In this document: in pieces, positions 61,401 through 64,000 of the stretch
Layout: each line of letters starts with the position of its first letter
How positions within the stretch are numbered: the first letter of the stretch is position 1
DNA from: Agathobacter sp.
GTDB lineage: Bacteria; Bacillota; Clostridia; Lachnospirales; Lachnospiraceae
DNA length: 64,000 bases
Direction: 5' to 3'
NCBI GenBank assembly: GCA_022772675.1
Contig: JALEZW010000055.1
Location: 1 to 64,000 of the forward strand
Translations under genes and position numbers: made by a program
Notes under the pieces: model-generated
The model's input: only the letters and a program-made list of their open reading frames with translations
The model's database searches: none
What the model was told of the DNA's origin: nothing

Positions 61401-62909
61401 AATGGTGCCACGAATCTTGACCTTGCCATTGCAGCGGCAGATGCGGCAGTGGATCAGCTTAGTGCAAAGGATGAGGTGGGGGTTGTGACTTTTGATGACC
61501 ACTATAACTGGCAGGTTCCATTGCAGAAAGTAACGGATAAGGATGCAATCCATGAAAAAATTGAGACGGTCAATGAGGGCGGCGGCACTACCATTAAACC
61601 TGCGGTCAGGACGGCGCTGAATAAGATAAAACAGAGCAGCGCTCAGCTTAAGCATATTGTCCTGCTTACGGACGGGCAGGGAGAAACCCGTAATTTCACG
61701 GATATCGTGGAGGAATGTCAGAAGGCGGGGGTCACACTCTCAACCGTTGCGGTGGGGGAAGACTCCGATGGCTTGCTGTTAGAAAACCTTGCCGGCCAGT
61801 GTGGCGGCAGATATTATTACTCCGATATTTCCACGGATATCCCAAAGATTTTTGCCCAGGAGGTATTTCTGAGCGGAGATACCTACCTGCAGAACGGGGA
61901 TTTTCCACTGGCGGTAAATGGTGGGAATGCCATTACGAAGGGGCTGTTTGAAAATGGCTGGCCTGACCTTCTGGGTTATGTCAGTGCCTCTCCGAAAAAC
62001 GGCACGAAGGTGTTGATTGCAGCCGGGGAAAAAGAAGATCCCATTCTTTCTGTGATGCAGTACGGCCTGGGGCACACCGTGGCATGGAACAGTGATGTCA
62101 CAAACCGCTGGACAGCAGGCTATGCCCGCTCGGATGAGTATGTGCAGCTCTGGAAGCGGATTGTGGACTACAGTGCAGGAAGCGGCTCCCTTGGGGAGGA
62201 TTCCGTTGATGTGACCACCGTTTCGGGAAAAACACACCTTACCTATGAGGCAAAGGATTACTCGGAAAAAACGGCTGTTGAGACGGTATATACGGACCCG
62301 GATGGGGAAACCCACAGCGTAAAGCTTTCCGCCAGCGGGCCCGGCGTTTACGAGGCTGATTTAGAAACCGGAAAGAGCGGAGTCTATGATCTTAGTGTGC
62401 GCCGCATGAATGGGGATAACATAGATAAATCCCTCATGACTGCAGCAGTGGTGCAGTATTCGGAGGAATATAAATTTGCGCTGACCAGCGACCGGTTCTG
62501 CGCTTTTGTTAAGCAGTACGGAAAAATGATTACGGAGAAAACAGATTTCTGGAAGAAATTAAAGGCATCGAAAAGAAGCGGATATGATATTACGAACATT
62601 CTTTTAATGCTTCTGATTCTTTTATTTGTGGCAGATGTGGCGATGCGAAGATTCAGCTTTGTTCCGCCGGTTTTGCACTGGACGAAAGGAAAGAAAAAGA
62701 ATATAATTGCGAAAGAGGTGTCGGACAGGAAGACAGAACCCCTTTTGAACAGTGATCTGAAAGGGGACGGTTCTATGAAGAAGGATTCCGGAAAGATAGA
62801 TTCCGGAAAGAAAGATTCCGGAAAAAAGCGTTCCGCCGGAAAGGAACCACCGCAGGCTCTGGATACTTCGGCACTTTTAAAGAAAAAAGAAGAGAGACAT
62901 TATCAATGA
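58461..62909 (+). CDS. Giant BatA-like protein with three VWA domains
   Basis: The 1482-residue protein contains three VWA domains, each with a complete MIDAS DxSxS: VLDTSGSMKHL (near 95), VFLVDLSESNAANQKK (near 625) and VMVIDHSGSMSVS (near 966). N-terminal helices (LVFLLAVPVVILLYLLVP, LMYLQIMIVFLLVLALM) match BatA/aerotolerance proteins. A middle pair of helices (about 568-610) starts a second copy-like half. A part between about 830 and 950 resembles a glutamine-amidotransferase-like fold (GLICCGGEESYALGGY). A final helix near 1380 leads to a basic repetitive tail (SGKIDSGKKDSGKK). The whole looks like two neighbouring genes fused. MoxR and DUF58 partners lie upstream. Confidence 0.85.
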   Translation: MQFESMWPLVFLLAVPVVILLYLLVPKGKDTKVSSNLLWQKLFYNRQSKTFLEKFIHNLLMYLQIMIVFLLVLALMSPFLLRDKKSSGSIVYVLDTSGSMKHLTKKGDTRFAAAVKEIRSQILASDGTKISIVTNDGTGSRMLAVNSTDKKTLQNTLKKVKCSDTEGDLSSVLSTVQTLQSGGQQKDKAQIIFYTDGVGAKYAKSTADALSARVRVMGDSVSNVANTFLSCTREKDSYRAAAGLVNYSSHKAKFDVSLYEGKKLLSVRTVTLKPEESFTCLFSDVDWKGEPLCTRISSVSFEGTKEKDSLSADNCAYALYGENSDVDAVLIGEGNTYLEKAYQAVTGKTLTKTELSSSLEKEDSRIRIYDAGVYPEDAKKRMVFAEKSEKQMKNVSLSARSCQLTEGIDSFAIGVNETYVYDLPEWATGFLWSGKQCAAYYGEHDGIREVVMGFDIRESDFALKPEFPVLMANAFHFLGDDSLLAGNVYTAGEKVLFHARSNVDIDSILAPTDEAGIYRAEAGELKENYIVKFPCDSQSDGRITEKDYGTEVSAQRTLSRKHIRNFLLVLALLVMILEWVLYVKQMRYQGRFYLVVRLIGLSLLLLAMCGLSVNIKKAEDTTVFLVDLSESNAANQKKMENYLREQVKKMPGKNQYGIVAFGENALVEQFLTDKKQASPILSAPERAATNIEEAVSAGLSLIPDGAAGRLVVLTDGKETKGDITRTVSALTAKKVQLLSVLYEDTEEDSDAYIEDVDMPDYLYQGDSYTMTVTVVSNYDTDARLKLLQGTKLSSVTKVHLNKGSNSFAIRQKVTGEESEQYTVKVEAPGDGCEENDSFYTYAAVDSLPKILVISGMKEDSTQFCSVLEAAGCNFRVVSAKNAPETLKEMLQYKSIILENVYRTDLPEGFLKQVETYVKDYGCGLICCGGEESYALGGYRDTELEKVLPVDMQLRGQNEKQNLAMVMVIDHSGSMSVSADGNGATNLDLAIAAADAAVDQLSAKDEVGVVTFDDHYNWQVPLQKVTDKDAIHEKIETVNEGGGTTIKPAVRTALNKIKQSSAQLKHIVLLTDGQGETRNFTDIVEECQKAGVTLSTVAVGEDSDGLLLENLAGQCGGRYYYSDISTDIPKIFAQEVFLSGDTYLQNGDFPLAVNGGNAITKGLFENGWPDLLGYVSASPKNGTKVLIAAGEKEDPILSVMQYGLGHTVAWNSDVTNRWTAGYARSDEYVQLWKRIVDYSAGSGSLGEDSVDVTTVSGKTHLTYEAKDYSEKTAVETVYTDPDGETHSVKLSASGPGVYEADLETGKSGVYDLSVRRMNGDNIDKSLMTAAVVQYSEEYKFALTSDRFCAFVKQYGKMITEKTDFWKKLKASKRSGYDITNILLMLLILLFVADVAMRRFSFVPPVLHWTKGKKKNIIAKEVSDRKTEPLLNSDLKGDGSMKKDSGKIDSGKKDSGKKRSAGKEPPQALDTSALLKKKEERHYQ

Positions 62910-62923
62910 TCTAAGGAGTAATT

Positions 62924-64000
62924 ATGCAGTCAGAAAGAGATTTAAGAGAGAAATTAAGAAGTATTGATCATAAGAGCTATCCCGCATACAAGTCCCTGCG
63001 TGGAAGTTACCGTTTTCCTTCCTTCATTTTATCCATTGACCATGTACAGGGGGATCCTTTTGCAGCTCCATCCCATGTGAGTGTCCTGGTGGATAGAAAA
63101 GCAGCAGGATTTCCGGAATATGCCATAAAAAATGAGCTGACAAGAACTGCCCTGGCAGATGAACTGCTGCGAGGCTTTGCGGCACAGGTGAACCGGTTTA
63201 CATTTAAGGCAAAGGGCTCCGGAAAAAGCGGGCTGATTTCCGTTACACACTGCGGACAGGAGGTATTGAAACGGACTGCCTGTGAGGTATCGGAAAAAGA
63301 GATTACTGCCAGATTTGCAGTGGGATTTCCGGCAAACGGAAGAACCATAAATGCCAGAGAGCTGGATAAGATTTTATTTGAGTATCTGCCGGTCTGTGTG
63401 GAACAGGCATTTTACTATAAGAATCTGGATGCAGAGAAAATAAAGGCAGTTATTGATCTGGCAGAGGATCAGGATTCTATCCGCAGCCAGTTACAGGAGA
63501 GAGGACTTTCGGCCTTTGTGGCGGATGGCTCCGTTTTACCCAGGGAGAGCGGTATTTCCTCCCGTCCCATGAAAAATTCCGTGGCATTTGTTTCCCCGGA
63601 TTCTCTTCGGGTAACTCTTAAGCTGCCCCATAAGGGCAGTATCAGCGGCATGGGAATCCCAAAGGGAATCACTCTGATTGTAGGTGGCGGTTACCACGGG
63701 AAATCCACACTGTTAAATGCCCTGGAGCTGGGGGTTTATAATCACATTGCAGGGGATGGAAGAGAGTATGTTATTACGGAAGAAAGTGCTTTGAAGCTTC
63801 GTTCCGAAGATGGACGGTTTATTAAGGACGTGGATATCTCCATGTTTATCAGTGACCTGCCCAATGGAAAGGATACATGCCGTTTTTCCACGGAGGATGC
63901 CAGTGGAAGCACCTCCCAGGCAGCAGGAATTGTGGAAGGAATGGAGGCAGGCAGCAGGCTTTTTCTGTTGGACGAGGATACCTCTGCTACGAATTTCATG
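62924..64000 (+). CDS. ABC-class P-loop ATPase, cut by the window end
   Basis: 359 residues are visible from ATG 62924 behind TAAGGAG, and no stop occurs before 64000. The sequence has the ABC_ATPase (PF09818) look: LRSIDHKSYPAYKSLRGSY, FILSIDHVQGDPFAAPS, the P-loop IVGGGYHGKSTLLNALELG and Walker B RLFLLDEDTSATNFM. The family is predicted to be a stand-alone ATPase without a known partner. It starts 14 bases after the VWA gene, so it may belong to the same operon. Confidence 0.85.
   Translation, partial: MQSERDLREKLRSIDHKSYPAYKSLRGSYRFPSFILSIDHVQGDPFAAPSHVSVLVDRKAAGFPEYAIKNELTRTALADELLRGFAAQVNRFTFKAKGSGKSGLISVTHCGQEVLKRTACEVSEKEITARFAVGFPANGRTINARELDKILFEYLPVCVEQAFYYKNLDAEKIKAVIDLAEDQDSIRSQLQERGLSAFVADGSVLPRESGISSRPMKNSVAFVSPDSLRVTLKLPHKGSISGMGIPKGITLIVGGGYHGKSTLLNALELGVYNHIAGDGREYVITEESALKLRSEDGRFIKDVDISMFISDLPNGKDTCRFSTEDASGSTSQAAGIVEGMEAGSRLFLLDEDTSATNFM

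Overview
The window looks like chromosome of a spore-forming Gram-positive anaerobe of the Clostridia, most like Lachnospiraceae. The reasons are the division and cell-wall cluster mraZ-rsmH-ftsL-PBP-PBP-murD-ftsW-ftsQ-ftsZ followed by spoIIGA and sigE, with sigG nearby, a spore photoproduct lyase, a T-box ahead of thrS, strong AGGAGG ribosome binding sites, and family-typical small proteins (DUF1540, SEC-C, C_GCAxxG_C_C). No rRNA, tRNA, CRISPR array or transposase gene was seen.

Layout. 1-3.1 kb: the end of a palindromic repeat element, then a BMP-type lipoprotein and a chemoreceptor in one operon. 3.2-6.3 kb: four tightly packed genes (nucleosidase-like protein, SP lyase, SDR, MGMT-like protein), possibly a DNA-damage or spore-germination repair set. 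6.3-14.3 kb: an accessory and decaying stretch with gene fragments, a 52-53 bp tandem repeat array, a TetR-MFS pair sharing an operator, an ABC exporter whose permease is split by an in-frame TAG, a truncated kinase-like gene, a short TipA-type MerR gene and a DUF1697 gene with a second fragment 6.7 kb away. 14.4-24.7 kb: signalling genes (redox protein, hybrid histidine kinase with an apparent stop at codon 5, response regulator, two more chemoreceptors), plus an M14 peptidase and a NYN-domain protein. 24.8-28.4 kb: a Gld-type ABC system with a remnant-sized third gene. 28.6-33.3 kb: SEC-C protein, T-box/thrS, DUF1540 protein and lgt. 33.4-45.6 kb: the dcw cluster and spoIIGA-sigE. 45.7-50.9 kb: beta-CASP hydrolase, GGDEF enzyme, a membrane sensor and an inverted sigG with a complete 258 bp palindromic element just upstream of it. 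51-64 kb: a long operon with an ABC transporter, MoxR ATPase, DUF58 protein, a 1482-residue protein with three VWA domains, and an ABC-class ATPase cut by the window end.

The most unusual signals are the following. (1) The spoIIGA start: the reading frame and Shine-Dalgarno spacing point to an ATC initiation codon, and that Shine-Dalgarno is one arm of a 16-bp stem whose other arm lies upstream of a TATAAT box. Transcripts reading through from ftsZ would hide the site; transcripts starting locally would not. (2) A palindromic mobile-like element family, with one copy 38 bp upstream of sigG. (3) A translationally coupled ABC-MoxR-DUF58-triple-VWA operon that resembles an uncharacterised envelope machine. 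(4) Two single-codon nonsense changes in otherwise intact genes. All functional statements rest on motif recognition by eye; no database search was run.
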